From: Nonomuraea rubra
GTDB taxonomy: Bacteria; Actinomycetota; Actinomycetes; Streptosporangiales; Streptosporangiaceae
Assembly: GCF_014207985.1 (NCBI RefSeq)
Contig: NZ_JACHMI010000001.1
Location: 4,757,001-4,821,000, forward strand
Length of the DNA stretch: 64,000 nt
Reading direction: 5' to 3'
The notes below the pieces were generated by a model. The model saw only the letters and a list, made by a program, of their open reading frames with translations. It did no database searches and was not told the DNA's origin. Positions 7,782-16,093 of this stretch are shown piece by piece; position 1 is the stretch's first letter, and the number at the start of each line of letters is the position of its first letter. The position numbers and the translations under genes were made by a program.

Positions 7782-7818
7782 GGGTCGAGGGCGCCCGTGC
7801 AGTGGGCGCCCTCGACCC
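7782..7818 (+). terminator. Strong hairpin between precursor and dehydratase genes
   Basis: Perfect 15-bp stem: GGGTCGAGGGCGCCC (7782-7796) and GGGCGCCCTCGACCC (7804-7818) with a 7-base loop. There is no U-tract, as usual in high-GC actinomycetes. It lies 53 bp after the precursor stop and 30 bp before the LanB start, so it may attenuate read-through or stabilise a short precursor mRNA, giving more peptide than enzyme. Confidence 0.75.
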
Positions 7819-7848
7819 CCTGACGAACCCTTCGAGGAGCGCGTTCCA

Positions 7849-10578
7849 TTGACCCAGGTAACGCACGCCGTCCCCGTCGCGGGGGACGGCGACTCTGCAA
7901 GGCTCGCTGATCCCGATTATGCACTCTCGCCCCTTCTCGCCGTCCGCGTCGCGGGGCTGCCGGTGGCCGGTCTGGACCGGATGCGCTGCACCCGTACGTG
8001 GCGGCTGGTGGACGAGCTGGCGGACGTCTCCGCCCGGCTGCGGCGGGAGGGTGCCGGGCTGTCCGATCAGCTGCACGAGGTGATAGGCGGCGTGGCGGCG
8101 GGCCCGCTCAAGGCGGGGCTGGTGGCGTTGCGGCGCGCGGTGTTCGCGGGACGCCGCCCGAGCGGCCGGGCCGCGTCCGCCGAGGTGCTGGCGGACCTGC
8201 CCGCGGGCCTGGCCGCCAGGCTCGAGGCGTGGACCGCGCTGCGGCGCCGCGCGGAGGGACTGCGTGCCGAGCTGCCCGCCGTGCTGGCGGCGGAGTCGAG
8301 GGAGAAGACGGCGGTGCTGCGGGAGGCGGTGTCCGACGCCGGGTTCCGCCACGGCCTCGCCCAGGGCAGCGCGGTGCTGGCCGGCAGGCTCGAAGCCTGG
8401 CTCGCCGGCCCCGCCGACCGCCCGCCCGAACGGCAGGAGCTGCTGCGGCTGGCCCGCTACCTGGCCAGGGCGAGCGTCAAGACCAGCCCGTACGCCACGT
8501 TCACGCTCAGCGGCCTGGGCCGGTGGGAGCCGGACGGGCCGGCGGTGCGGACCGGGGGCGAGCCGTCCTGGCAGGTCATGGCGGAGCTCGACCGGGCGGT
8601 CCTGCGCCCGCTGTGGGCGGTGCTCACCCGGCACCGGTGCGTACGGGAGCGGGCCCGGCTGCGCGTCAACCCGTCGGCCTCCGACGACGGGAACCGGATC
8701 TGGTTCCTCAGCCCCGGGCACGGCGAGCCGCTGTCCAGCGTGCCCGCGAGCCCCGAGGTCCGGCAGGCCCTCGACTGGGTGCGCGAACGGCACACCGCCA
8801 CCGTCGCCTCGGCCCCCGGGATCGAGCCGCTGGCGGAGGCTGGGCTGCTGGAGTACGTCCCGCCGTACGACGAGCAGGGGGCCGACCCGGTGGGGGAGCT
8901 GGCGTCGTGGCTCGCGCCCGACAGTCCCGCCCCGTACGCGCAGGCCATCGCCCGGGTCGCCGACGCCCTGCGTGACCACGGAAAGGCGGCCACTGACGTG
9001 CGCGCGGCACCGCATGACAGCGACAAGGCAGCCACTGACGTGCGGGCGGTGCTGCGTGACGGCGACGAGGTGGCCGGGGTCGTGCGGTCGGCGTTGCGGG
9101 AGGTGTTGCCGCCCGGGCCGTCCCTGCCGGACAAGAACCTGCTGTGGCACAGCGCCGTCATGCCCGGCGTCGCGGGACGGCTGAACGCGTCGGCCTGGCG
9201 CGGGGTCTGTGACGACCTCGACGCACTGCGCGGGCTGCTCGGCCTGTTCGACCCGGACCTGCCCGTCAAGATCGCCGCCACCGCGTTCTTCCTGGACCGG
9301 TACGGCCCCGGCGGCCGGATCCCCGCCGTGGAGCTCTACCGCGAGATCCACCGCGAGGCACCGGGCGCGGGCGGGGCGCTGCTGCGCGCCATGCTGCGTG
9401 ACCCGGTCGCGGGCACCCGCGCCCTGCCGGACGCCGACCCACCACCCGGCCTCACCCGCCTCACCGAACTGCGTCGAGGCTTCTGGGAACGACTCGGCGC
9501 CGGCCCCGACACCCGGCCCACCGGCCCCGGCACTCACAGCGCGGGCTCCAGCATAGACAGCGCGGGCCCCGGAGCCCTGGAGCCGGTGGATCTCACGGCG
9601 GCCCGCCTGAAGGCGCTGGCGCAGGAGTGGCCGAGCTTCGTCCGGCCGCCGGGGTCGATCTGCTGCTACCTCCAGGCTGTACCGGGCCCCGGCGGCGGCG
9701 TGCGCGCGGTCGTCAACTCGATCTCCGCCGGGTACGGGCGCGGCCTGTCGCGGCTGCACCGCCTGGTCACCCTGGCCGGCGGCGACGTGCCGTCCGCCGC
9801 CGGCCTGCGGGCCGCGCAGGGCGAGGTCATGGTGGCCGAGTGCCGCGGCCTCGTCGGCGGCGGCCTGAACGTCCGCCCCGCCACCGCCGACCTCGCCCTC
9901 GACCACCCCTTCACCGCCCCCGACTCGAACCTCCCCACCGTCGCCCCGGCTGACCTCACCGTCGGTTACGACCCTGGCTACGACCGGCTGGCCCTGTACG
10001 ACCGCGCGGGACGCCAGGTCAGGCCGGTCCACCTGGGCATGACGGCCCAGTACTGGCTGCCGCCCTGGTTGCAGTTCCTGGTGCGGGCGTTCGGCGAGCC
10101 GTCCACGGCGATGGTGCCCGGCTGGGTGTTCCGCACCCGGAGCGAGCCGCCGGCCGAGGGGGTGGTGGAGCGCTGGCCGCGGATGGACGTCGGACGTGTC
10201 ACGGTCGCTCGGGCGGTCTGGCGGCTGCGGGCGGGCGCGTTCCCGGTGCCGGCCAAGGGCGAGAGCGAGGCGGCCTACCTGCCCAGGCTGGCCGGATGGC
10301 TGGCGCTGCACGGGGTGCCCCGCCGGTTCTTCGCCCGGGTGGTGGACGTAGGGGACGGCCTGCTGGCCGGGCTGCTGAGCAAGGACCGCAAGCCCATGTA
10401 CGTGGACGTCACCGACCTGCTCCTGCTGACCGGCTTCGTCCGCACCCTGCGCGACCCCGGCGCCCTGCTGGTCCTCGAAGAGACCCTGCCCGACCCCTCC
10501 CAGGCACCCAGGTACGGCGCGGACGCCCGCGTCACCGAGTACGTCGTCCAGCTCTCCGCCAAGCCGGGCCACCCATGA
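7849..10578 (+). CDS. LanB glutamylation domain (tRNA-Glu-dependent Ser/Thr dehydratase, N-part)
   Basis: 909 residues from a TTG start with GAGGAG about 10 bp upstream. The sequence has LLAVRVAGLPVAGL near the N-terminus, RYLARASVKTSPYATFT and LGRWEPDG, all typical of the Lant_dehydr_N family of split thiopeptide LanBs. These proteins glutamylate Ser/Thr of the core using Glu-tRNA; the C-terminal elimination domain is absent and is encoded separately downstream. A 42-bp repeat (8974-9095) lies within the coding region. Its stop overlaps the next ATG (ATGA). Confidence 0.88.
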   Translation: MTQVTHAVPVAGDGDSARLADPDYALSPLLAVRVAGLPVAGLDRMRCTRTWRLVDELADVSARLRREGAGLSDQLHEVIGGVAAGPLKAGLVALRRAVFAGRRPSGRAASAEVLADLPAGLAARLEAWTALRRRAEGLRAELPAVLAAESREKTAVLREAVSDAGFRHGLAQGSAVLAGRLEAWLAGPADRPPERQELLRLARYLARASVKTSPYATFTLSGLGRWEPDGPAVRTGGEPSWQVMAELDRAVLRPLWAVLTRHRCVRERARLRVNPSASDDGNRIWFLSPGHGEPLSSVPASPEVRQALDWVRERHTATVASAPGIEPLAEAGLLEYVPPYDEQGADPVGELASWLAPDSPAPYAQAIARVADALRDHGKAATDVRAAPHDSDKAATDVRAVLRDGDEVAGVVRSALREVLPPGPSLPDKNLLWHSAVMPGVAGRLNASAWRGVCDDLDALRGLLGLFDPDLPVKIAATAFFLDRYGPGGRIPAVELYREIHREAPGAGGALLRAMLRDPVAGTRALPDADPPPGLTRLTELRRGFWERLGAGPDTRPTGPGTHSAGSSIDSAGPGALEPVDLTAARLKALAQEWPSFVRPPGSICCYLQAVPGPGGGVRAVVNSISAGYGRGLSRLHRLVTLAGGDVPSAAGLRAAQGEVMVAECRGLVGGGLNVRPATADLALDHPFTAPDSNLPTVAPADLTVGYDPGYDRLALYDRAGRQVRPVHLGMTAQYWLPPWLQFLVRAFGEPSTAMVPGWVFRTRSEPPAEGVVERWPRMDVGRVTVARAVWRLRAGAFPVPAKGESEAAYLPRLAGWLALHGVPRRFFARVVDVGDGLLAGLLSKDRKPMYVDVTDLLLLTGFVRTLRDPGALLVLEETLPDPSQAPRYGADARVTEYVVQLSAKPGHP
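8974..9095 (+). repeat. 42-bp tandem repeat in the LanB gene
   Basis: The anchor GCC(A/G) recurs at 8989, 9031 and 9073, exactly 42 bp apart, coding for 14-residue units beginning KAATDVRA / KAATDVRA / EVAGVVRS. In frame and degenerate. Confidence 0.75.
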
Positions 10579-11783
10579 CGGCGCCGCACACGAACACGAC
10601 CACCACCGCAGAGCCTCGCCTCCCTGACGCCGGCGCCGTTCCGAGCACCGCAGAACCGCGCCCGCCCGGCGTCGGCGCTGTTCCGGGAGATACCGAGGCC
10701 CAGCTTTCCGCCGCTACCCGGAGCGACGAAGCCGAGGAGCGGTGGATCAGCGCACACCTGTTCCACTTCGGCGACCTCGACCCCCTGATCACCGCCGTGG
10801 TCGACCCGGTGACCCGGGAGCTGACGGCGGACGGCACCGCACGCACCGCCTTCTTCCTGCGCTACTGGGAGGGCGGCCAGCACGTACGGCTCCGGCTGGA
10901 GGTGCCGGACCCGGCCCGGCAGCCACACGTCCGCGCCCTGATCCGCGAGCGGGCGGCGGCCCACTTCGCCGAGCACCCCTCCCCGCCGGTCGACCCGGCC
11001 GCCTACCGCACCTTCGCCGCCACCATGGCCCGCGGCGAGCGGCGTACGAACTACGACGACCGGCTCCACCCACCCGGCTCGGTGGCGTTCATCGGCTACC
11101 GCCCCGAGCACGAGGCGTACGGCGACGCCGCCTGCGTGGCCGCCGCCGAACGGCACTTCGCGGTGTCGAGCCGCCTCGCCCTGGACGTGCTGCGCGCCGG
11201 GACCGAGCCGGCCCGCCGCACGGCGATCGGCCTGGCCGCGCTCACGATCGCGATCGCCGCGTGCGAGCCGGACCAGCAAGCCGCCGCCCACCGCCTCGCC
11301 TCAGCCATCCGCGAGCCGAGCGCCCCACCATTTCCCGGGACGAGCACACCACCATCTCCGGGGACGTCCTTCACGATCGCTTCCGGACCGGCGTCTCCAG
11401 GGGCGGCCACCTGGACGCGCACCGCCATGGAGGAAGACTGGCGGCGCCACGAAACCGCCCTCCTCGCCCAGACCCGCACCCTCTGGGACCCTCCAAGCAC
11501 CGGCCTGCTCGCCACCTGGGCCTCCTCGATCCACACCCTGCGAGCCGACCTGGACGCCCTGCACGCCGAGGGCCGCTGCACCCCCGCCGACTCGGGCTCC
11601 CCGCACGCGTTCCTCGCCCGGGCCGCACCACCCGAGCACCGCACGGTCTCCCTGATCGTGATGCGCTGCGTCCACCTGTTCCACAACCGGCTGGGGCTGC
11701 GTGCCGGAGCCGAGCAGCAGATGTCGTTCCTGGCGGCCCGCGCCGTCGCCGGCCTCGCCGACCCCCGGAGGTGGTCCCCCTGA
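10575..11783 (+). CDS. SpaB_C-type protein, probable LanB glutamate-elimination domain
   Basis: 402 residues, ATGA-coupled to the LanB gene. After a low-complexity N-terminal ~50 residues, it shows WISAHLFHFGDLDPL, FFLRYWEGGQHVRLRL and FIGYRPEHEAYGDAACVAAAERHF, matching the core of SpaB_C/TIGR03891 proteins; the EAYGD...AERHF block corresponds to the E-RYGG...A-xxF segment of LanB elimination domains. Role: removal of glutamate to give dehydroalanine/dehydrobutyrine. Two in-frame repeats (a 42-bp pair at 10611-10694 and PPFPGTST/PPSPGTSF near 11325) lie in linkers. It could instead be the pyridine synthase, but the next gene fits that better. Confidence 0.75.
   Translation: MTAPHTNTTTTAEPRLPDAGAVPSTAEPRPPGVGAVPGDTEAQLSAATRSDEAEERWISAHLFHFGDLDPLITAVVDPVTRELTADGTARTAFFLRYWEGGQHVRLRLEVPDPARQPHVRALIRERAAAHFAEHPSPPVDPAAYRTFAATMARGERRTNYDDRLHPPGSVAFIGYRPEHEAYGDAACVAAAERHFAVSSRLALDVLRAGTEPARRTAIGLAALTIAIAACEPDQQAAAHRLASAIREPSAPPFPGTSTPPSPGTSFTIASGPASPGAATWTRTAMEEDWRRHETALLAQTRTLWDPPSTGLLATWASSIHTLRADLDALHAEGRCTPADSGSPHAFLARAAPPEHRTVSLIVMRCVHLFHNRLGLRAGAEQQMSFLAARAVAGLADPRRWSP
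10611..10694 (+). repeat. 42-bp direct repeat at the 5' end of the elimination-domain gene
   Basis: Two copies starting at 10611 and 10653, coding for EPRLPDAGAVPSTA and EPRPPGVGAVPGDT. The period matches that of the repeats at 8974 and 17175. Confidence 0.75.
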
Positions 11784-12952
11784 CCCGCTCGCCCGCATCC
11801 GACACCCCCGCCTGGCACTGCGTGCACGTCTACTACCACGCTCCCGACAAGGACGGCCTGCTGCTGGACGCCGTCCGCCCGCTGCTCGACGGGCTGCGCG
11901 GCCAGGTGGCGGCGGCGTACGTGCTGCGTCACTGGCGGCAGGGCCCGCACCTGCGGATCAACGTCAAGGCGTCCCCGACCGTCTGGGAGCGGGTCGTGCG
12001 CCCGCGCGTGGCCGAGATCGTCGGCGCCTACCTGCGCGAACACCCTTCGACGGCCGCGCTCGACCCGGCCGCCGGCCTGGACAGGCACCGCCTGCTCGCC
12101 ATGCGGGAGCAGGAACGCGGCCCGCTCACGCCGTGGCCGCCGGACAACTCCATCCAGGACGCCCCGTACGACTCGCGCCGGCACGTGCTCGGCAGCGACG
12201 AGGAGGCCGACCTGCTCGCCGCGTTCTACACGGATGCGACCCCGCTGCTGTTCGGCATGCTGGAGCACGTGCGCGCCGGCCGCGACGGCAGGCTCGGGGT
12301 GGCGCTGAGCCTCATGCTGACGATCGCGCACACCTCGCAGCGCATCGACCGCAGCTACCTGTCGTTCCGGATGCACGCGGAGGGCTACCTCACCTGGGCG
12401 GCCGACCCGGAGCAGGCCCGCGCGTCCTTCGAACGCGCGTTCCGCGAGCGGCGCGCGGCCCTGACGGAACGCGTGCGGGACGTCGTCGCCTGCCTGGACG
12501 ACGTCACCGCCCCGCCCGTGCCGTTCGTCCGGGAGTGGGCGGCGCTGCTGGAGAGGTACCGGCCGCGGGTGGCGGAGATGATGGACGACGGCCGGCTGGT
12601 CCAGCCGACGGTCGAGCCGGGGGAGGCCTTCCTGGCCAGGCCAGGCGACCCGCCCGCGCCGCACCGCGAGCCCAGCGAGCTGCAGCGCCTGGTCTTCGAC
12701 AACCCCGCCTACCACGCTGCGATCTTCGCCGACCCGGCCTTCCGGCGTTACCGCGTGCTGCTCAACTACACGTACCTGCACCTGACGCGGCTCGGCCTGA
12801 CCCCGCTCGACCGGTTCAGGACATGCCACCTGCTGGCCGACGCCGTGGAGGACGTCTACGGCCTGTCAGGGCTGGACGCCCTGCGCCGCTTCACCGCACC
12901 ACGACCGATCAGGATCGAAGAAGCGGACCGCAGCACCCAGCCCCTAGCGTGA
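11771..12952 (+). CDS. Thiopeptide pyridine-synthase-like protein
   Basis: About 393 residues if the GTG at 11771 is used, overlapping the upstream gene by 13 bp; the GGAGG at 11767-11771 is too close to that GTG and would suit a CTG at 11780, so the start is uncertain. The protein reads WHCVHVYYHAPDKDGLLLDAV, VLRHWRQGPHLRINVKA, ERGPLTPWPPDNS and LLNYTYLHLTRLGLTP. This is the second, more divergent SpaB_C-like protein seen in thiopeptide clusters (TbtD/LazC type), which catalyses formal [4+2] cycloaddition of two dehydroalanines to the central pyridine and expels the leader. Its presence is the main reason to predict a macrocycle. It is followed after 31 bp by a VOC gene. Confidence 0.78.
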   Translation: MVPLTRSPASDTPAWHCVHVYYHAPDKDGLLLDAVRPLLDGLRGQVAAAYVLRHWRQGPHLRINVKASPTVWERVVRPRVAEIVGAYLREHPSTAALDPAAGLDRHRLLAMREQERGPLTPWPPDNSIQDAPYDSRRHVLGSDEEADLLAAFYTDATPLLFGMLEHVRAGRDGRLGVALSLMLTIAHTSQRIDRSYLSFRMHAEGYLTWAADPEQARASFERAFRERRAALTERVRDVVACLDDVTAPPVPFVREWAALLERYRPRVAEMMDDGRLVQPTVEPGEAFLARPGDPPAPHREPSELQRLVFDNPAYHAAIFADPAFRRYRVLLNYTYLHLTRLGLTPLDRFRTCHLLADAVEDVYGLSGLDALRRFTAPRPIRIEEADRSTQPLA

Positions 12953-12983
12953 TGCCCGAAACCGGCAGCGACGGGAGGGCAGT

Positions 12984-13373
12984 ATGTCATTGCGAGCGAG
13001 CGTGATCATGCTCGGCGTCCAGGACGTGAACCGCGCCAAGAAGTTCTACGTCGAAGGCATGGGCGGCGAGATCGAACAGGACTACCCCGGCTTCGTCAGG
13101 TGCAGCCTGGGCGAGGGCTCCTCGAAGCTGGCGCTCTACGAATGGGAGGCCGCCGCGCAGGACGCCGGCGTCCCCGCCGAGGGCTCAGGGTTCCGCGGCG
13201 TCTCCTTCCACTTCGTCACCGACTCCAGGGACACGGTGGACGAGGTCATGCGGACCGCGGTGGCCGCCGGCGCGACCGTCGTCAAGGAGGCGGAGGCAGC
13301 GGACTGGGGCGGCTACTCCGCCTGGTTCGGCGACCCGGACGGCTACCTGTGGAAGGTGACGACCGCCTCCTGA
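12984..13373 (+). CDS. VOC (glyoxalase/bleomycin-resistance fold) protein
   Basis: 129 residues with GGGAGGG before the ATG. The fold is a single vicinal-oxygen-chelate unit: ASVIMLGVQDVNRAKKFYVEGMG at the start and GYSAWFGDPDGYLWKV at the end. Family members isomerise or dioxygenate small molecules or sequester drugs. Its start lies 31 bp after the pyridine-synthase-like gene in the same direction, so co-transcription, and a role in self-protection, are possible but unproven. The stop codon lies in the first unit of a 17-bp repeat array. Confidence 0.85.
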   Translation: MSLRASVIMLGVQDVNRAKKFYVEGMGGEIEQDYPGFVRCSLGEGSSKLALYEWEAAAQDAGVPAEGSGFRGVSFHFVTDSRDTVDEVMRTAVAAGATVVKEAEAADWGGYSAWFGDPDGYLWKVTTAS

Positions 13374-13454
13374 CAGGACCCACCCCCTGACCGCCACCGC
13401 CTCCTGACCGCGACCGCCTCCTGACCGCGGCCGCCCCCTGACCGCGGCCGCCTT
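13370..13454. repeat. 17-bp tandem repeat, 5 copies
   Basis: Units begin with CTGA at 13370, 13387, 13404, 13421 and 13438 (exact 17-bp steps), with consensus near CTGACCGCGACCGCCTC. The first unit contains the stop codon of the VOC gene, and the array fills the gap to the 3' end of the convergent GntR gene. Each unit has a stop-like TGA. It is followed by GGTCAGGTCAGG. Confidence 0.85.
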
Positions 13455-13463
13455 CTGGTCAGG

Positions 13464-14135
13464 TCAGGAGCAGGAGATCAGGCCCGCGGCGGTCAGGGTC
13501 AGGTGCTCGGTCAGCACCCCGGCGGCGGTGTCGGCGTCGCGGGCCAGCGCCGCCTCCTCCAGGCGGCGGTGCTCCGCGACGCCGTCGCGGCCCGGCGTGC
13601 GCTGGGCGGACCAGCGGCGGGCCAGCTCGCTGCTGGTCCACAGCCGGTCGAACGTGTCCATGAGCACGGGGTTGCCGCACCCGTCCAGCAGCGTCCGGTG
13701 GAAGACCCGGTGGGCCTCCGACCAGGCGCTGCTGTAGTACTCGCCTTCCTCCGGCACGTACACGGGGGTGCGGGTCAGCCGGTGGTGGGCCGCGCGCACC
13801 CGTGACTCCCAGTCGAGGTCGCCGCGCTCGATCGCCAGGCGCAGCATGACCGGCTCGATCGTACGCCGGGCCTCGGCGATCTCCTGCCAGCGCCGGTCCG
13901 AGAAGTCGGGCACCGCGAAGCCGCGGTTCGGCAGCCGCACCGCGATGCCCTCGCCGACCAGCCGGACCAGGGCCTCGCGCACGACGGCCAGGCTGACCTC
14001 GTGCCGCTGGGCCAGCTCCTGCGGCTTGAGCGCCTCGCCGGGGGCGTACTCGCCTCTCATGATCGCCTCCTGGAGCCGGGCGTGAACCCGCTCGGAGAGC
14101 ATCTGCTTCGTCGGTGCGCCGGCCGTCTGCGTCAT
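13464..14135 (-). CDS. GntR/FadR-type transcriptional regulator
   Basis: 223 residues from the ATG at 14135 (MTQTAGAPTKQM); an upstream ATG at 14159 is possible but lies in the operator region. Residues 10-75 form the GntR winged helix (ERVHARLQEAIMRGEYAPGEAL, VSLAVVREALVRLVGEGI) and the rest is an all-helical FCD-type ligand domain. It diverges from the PEBP gene across a short gap holding the palindrome at 14161, so it likely controls itself and that gene. Confidence 0.9.
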   Translation of the reverse strand: MTQTAGAPTKQMLSERVHARLQEAIMRGEYAPGEALKPQELAQRHEVSLAVVREALVRLVGEGIAVRLPNRGFAVPDFSDRRWQEIAEARRTIEPVMLRLAIERGDLDWESRVRAAHHRLTRTPVYVPEEGEYYSSAWSEAHRVFHRTLLDGCGNPVLMDTFDRLWTSSELARRWSAQRTPGRDGVAEHRRLEEAALARDADTAAGVLTEHLTLTAAGLISCS

Positions 14136-14160
14136 TCCCACAGCATAGACCATTCGCAAG

Positions 14161-14172
14161 ATAATCGATTAT
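14161..14172. promoter_or_regulatory. Palindromic candidate GntR operator
   Basis: ATAATCGATTAT is a perfect 12-bp palindrome, AT-rich against a very GC-rich background, in the gap between the divergent GntR and PEBP genes. Confidence 0.55.
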
Positions 14173-14222
14173 TCGTGTTATGGTCGATGATGTCTCAACG
14201 TCCCATCACGAGGAACCACGCG

Positions 14223-14717
14223 ATGAACAACCCCTTCGCCCGCCTGCCCGAGGTGCCCTCCTTCACCGTCACCAGTGCCACGCTGACCGGCGGGCAGCTG
14301 TCCGGCGCGAACGTCTCCCCGCAGCTGTCGTGGAGCGGCGCCCCCGAGGGCACGAAGAGCTACGCCGTGACGGTGTACGACCCGGACGCGCCGACCGGCT
14401 CCGGGTTCTGGCACTGGGCCGTGGCCGACATCCCCGCCACCGTCACCGACCTGCCCGAGGGCGCGGGCGACGACACCGGCTCCGGCCTCCCCGAAGGGGC
14501 CTACCAGTTGCCCAACGATGCCCGCGTGCCCCACTACCTCGGCGCCGCCCCGCCGGCGGGCCACGGGCCGCACCGCTACTTCATCGTGGTGCACGCCCTC
14601 GACGTCGAGACCATCGGCGTTCCGGCCGAGGCCACCCCCGCCTACCTCGGCTTCACCATGGCCGGCCACCTTCTCGGCCGCGCGGTCCTGACCGCCACCG
14701 CCGAGACCCCCGCCTGA
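14223..14717 (+). CDS. YbhB/PEBP family phospholipid-binding-like protein
   Basis: 164 residues. It starts MNNPFARLPEVPSFTVTSAT and holds YAVTVYDPDAPTGSGFWHWAV and PPAGHGPHRYFIVVHAL, the two conserved ligand-pocket segments (DPDAP and GxHRY) of the PEBP fold. Bacterial members have no settled function; some inhibit proteases or bind phospho-ligands. No signal peptide is seen, so it is likely cytoplasmic. It is probably co-transcribed with the cupin gene 16 bp downstream. Confidence 0.88.
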   Translation: MNNPFARLPEVPSFTVTSATLTGGQLSGANVSPQLSWSGAPEGTKSYAVTVYDPDAPTGSGFWHWAVADIPATVTDLPEGAGDDTGSGLPEGAYQLPNDARVPHYLGAAPPAGHGPHRYFIVVHALDVETIGVPAEATPAYLGFTMAGHLLGRAVLTATAETPA

Positions 14718-14733
14718 ACCCCCGGGTACGCGG

Positions 14734-15150
14734 ATGACCCTGACCCCGATCGAGCTGTTCGCCTCCGCCATCCACCTCCGCCCGGGCGGCAGGATCCACG
14801 CCGGGCCCGGTCCGGTGGACTCCGGCGGCGACGGCTGGCGCCTGAAGGCGTTCCACGCCAAGACCGGCGACGACGTGCGCGCCGACCACTGGCAGGTCAA
14901 CCCGGACGCGGAGGAGATCGTGTCCTGCGTCATCGGCAAGATCCGCCTCTACCTCCGTCCGGAAGAGCCGGGCCGGCGGGAGGAGGAGATCAGGCTGACG
15001 GCGGGGACGGCCGCGATCGTCCCGCGCGGCCGATGGCACCGGATCCAGCTCGACATCCCCAGCACCGTCATGACCATCACCCCACCCGGCGGCGCCCGCC
15101 TGGAGAAACGCGCCGGACCGGACCCTCGATATGATCGCCTCCATGCCTAG
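14734..15150 (+). CDS. Small cupin-domain protein
   Basis: 138 residues. A single beta-barrel cupin: DHWQVNPDAEEIVSCVIGKIRLYL and AGTAAIVPRGRWHRIQLD. Expected metal ligands are reduced to isolated His/Glu residues, so a metal-binding or enzymatic role is uncertain. It lies between a PEBP gene and a TetR gene in the same direction, and its end overlaps possible starts of the TetR gene. Confidence 0.78.
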   Translation: MTLTPIELFASAIHLRPGGRIHAGPGPVDSGGDGWRLKAFHAKTGDDVRADHWQVNPDAEEIVSCVIGKIRLYLRPEEPGRREEEIRLTAGTAAIVPRGRWHRIQLDIPSTVMTITPPGGARLEKRAGPDPRYDRLHA

Positions 15151-15967
15151 GAGCACACGGCGGGAAACCCCCTCAGGCCCCGTGCCCGAGGGGGTTTCCG
15201 GCGGGCGGGAGGGGATTTCTGGCGCGCCGGAGGGGGCTTCCGGCGGGCGGGTGGGGACTTCTGGCGCGCGGGAGGGGATTTCCGGCGGGCGGGAGCCGAC
15301 CCGGCGGCGGGTGATCGAGGCCGCGGCCGGCCTCCTGGCGCGCGAGGGGCGCGAGGCGGTCACCACCCGCGCGGTCGCGGCGGCGGCCGGGGTGCAGCCG
15401 CCCGCGATCTACCGCCACTTCGACGACATGGACGGCCTGCTCGATGCCGTGGCCGAGCACGGTTACGCCAGGTTCCTCGAGGCCAAGCAGGCATCCCCCG
15501 CCCCTGACGACCCGGTCGAGGACCTGCGGGCGGGCTGGGACCTCGCCGTGGAGTTCGGGCTCGCCAACCCGGCGCTCTACGCGATGATGTACGGCGAGCC
15601 CCGGCGCGGCACGGATTCGGCCGCGTTCAGGACCGGCATGGAGATCCTCCTGGGGCGCATCCGCCGCCTGGCCGCGGTCGGCAGGCTGCGCGTGGCGGAA
15701 CCGCTCGCCGCCGCCCTCGTCCACGCCACGGCCCGCGGCGCCGTGCTCACCTGGCTGTCGCTCCCGGAGGACGGGCGCGACCCGGCCCTGCTGACCGCGA
15801 TGCGCGAGGCCATGGTCACCGCCGTCACCACGGAGAGCCCGGCCGTCCAGGACCCGGGCCCGGCCGGCGCCGCCCGCGCACTGCGCGCCGTGCTGCCCCA
15901 GCAGACCGCGCTCAGCGAGGCCGAGCAGCACCTCCTCGGCGAGTGGCTCGACCGCCTGTCCCGCTGA
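15143..15967 (+). CDS. TetR-family regulator with N-terminal repeat tract
   Basis: 274 residues from ATG 15143 (ATG 15131 is the alternative). The DNA-binding domain comes only after residue ~50: TRRRVIEAAAGLLAREGREAV, RAVAAAAGVQPPAIYRHFDDMDGLLDAV. A five-copy 7-residue tract of the GISGGRE type fills residues 15-50, which normal TetR proteins lack. The C-terminal part is a TetR_C_33-like ligand domain (EFGLANPALYAMMYGEP). Target unknown; its own neighbours are the obvious candidates. Confidence 0.85.
   Translation: MPRSTRRETPSGPVPEGVSGGREGISGAPEGASGGRVGTSGAREGISGGREPTRRRVIEAAAGLLAREGREAVTTRAVAAAAGVQPPAIYRHFDDMDGLLDAVAEHGYARFLEAKQASPAPDDPVEDLRAGWDLAVEFGLANPALYAMMYGEPRRGTDSAAFRTGMEILLGRIRRLAAVGRLRVAEPLAAALVHATARGAVLTWLSLPEDGRDPALLTAMREAMVTAVTTESPAVQDPGPAGAARALRAVLPQQTALSEAEQHLLGEWLDRLSR
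15187..15294 (+). repeat. 21-bp tandem repeat, 5 copies, in the TetR gene
   Basis: Five degenerate copies alternating GGCGGGCGGGAGGGG-like and GGCGCGC-like versions, coding for GVSGGRE / GISGAPE / GASGGRV / GTSGARE / GISGGRE. In frame. Confidence 0.8.
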
Positions 15968-15989
15968 CCCCCGCCAACACCCCTCCCGC

Positions 15990-16080
15990 CAGTCACGCTC
16001 CGGGCGGCGCCCGCTCCGGGCAGTCGCGCTCTGGGGGCATCGCTTCCGGCAGTCGCGGTCCCGGTGGCGCCGCCCCAGGG
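15990..16080. repeat. ~30-bp degenerate intergenic repeat, 3 copies
   Basis: CAGTC(A/G)CG(C/G)T starts at 15990, 16021 and 16050. The array fills the gap between the convergent TetR and RidA genes. Confidence 0.65.
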
Positions 16081-16093
16081 GTGAGAAAGTGGC

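Noticed and set aside
7678..10572. 964-codon reverse frame opposite LanB
   Set aside because: Shadow of the LanB gene; composition lacks domain motifs and it has no start signal.
13370..13454. CRISPR-like array
   Set aside because: Units are directly adjacent 17-mers without unique spacers and no cas gene is present. The other arrays in the window fail on the same grounds.
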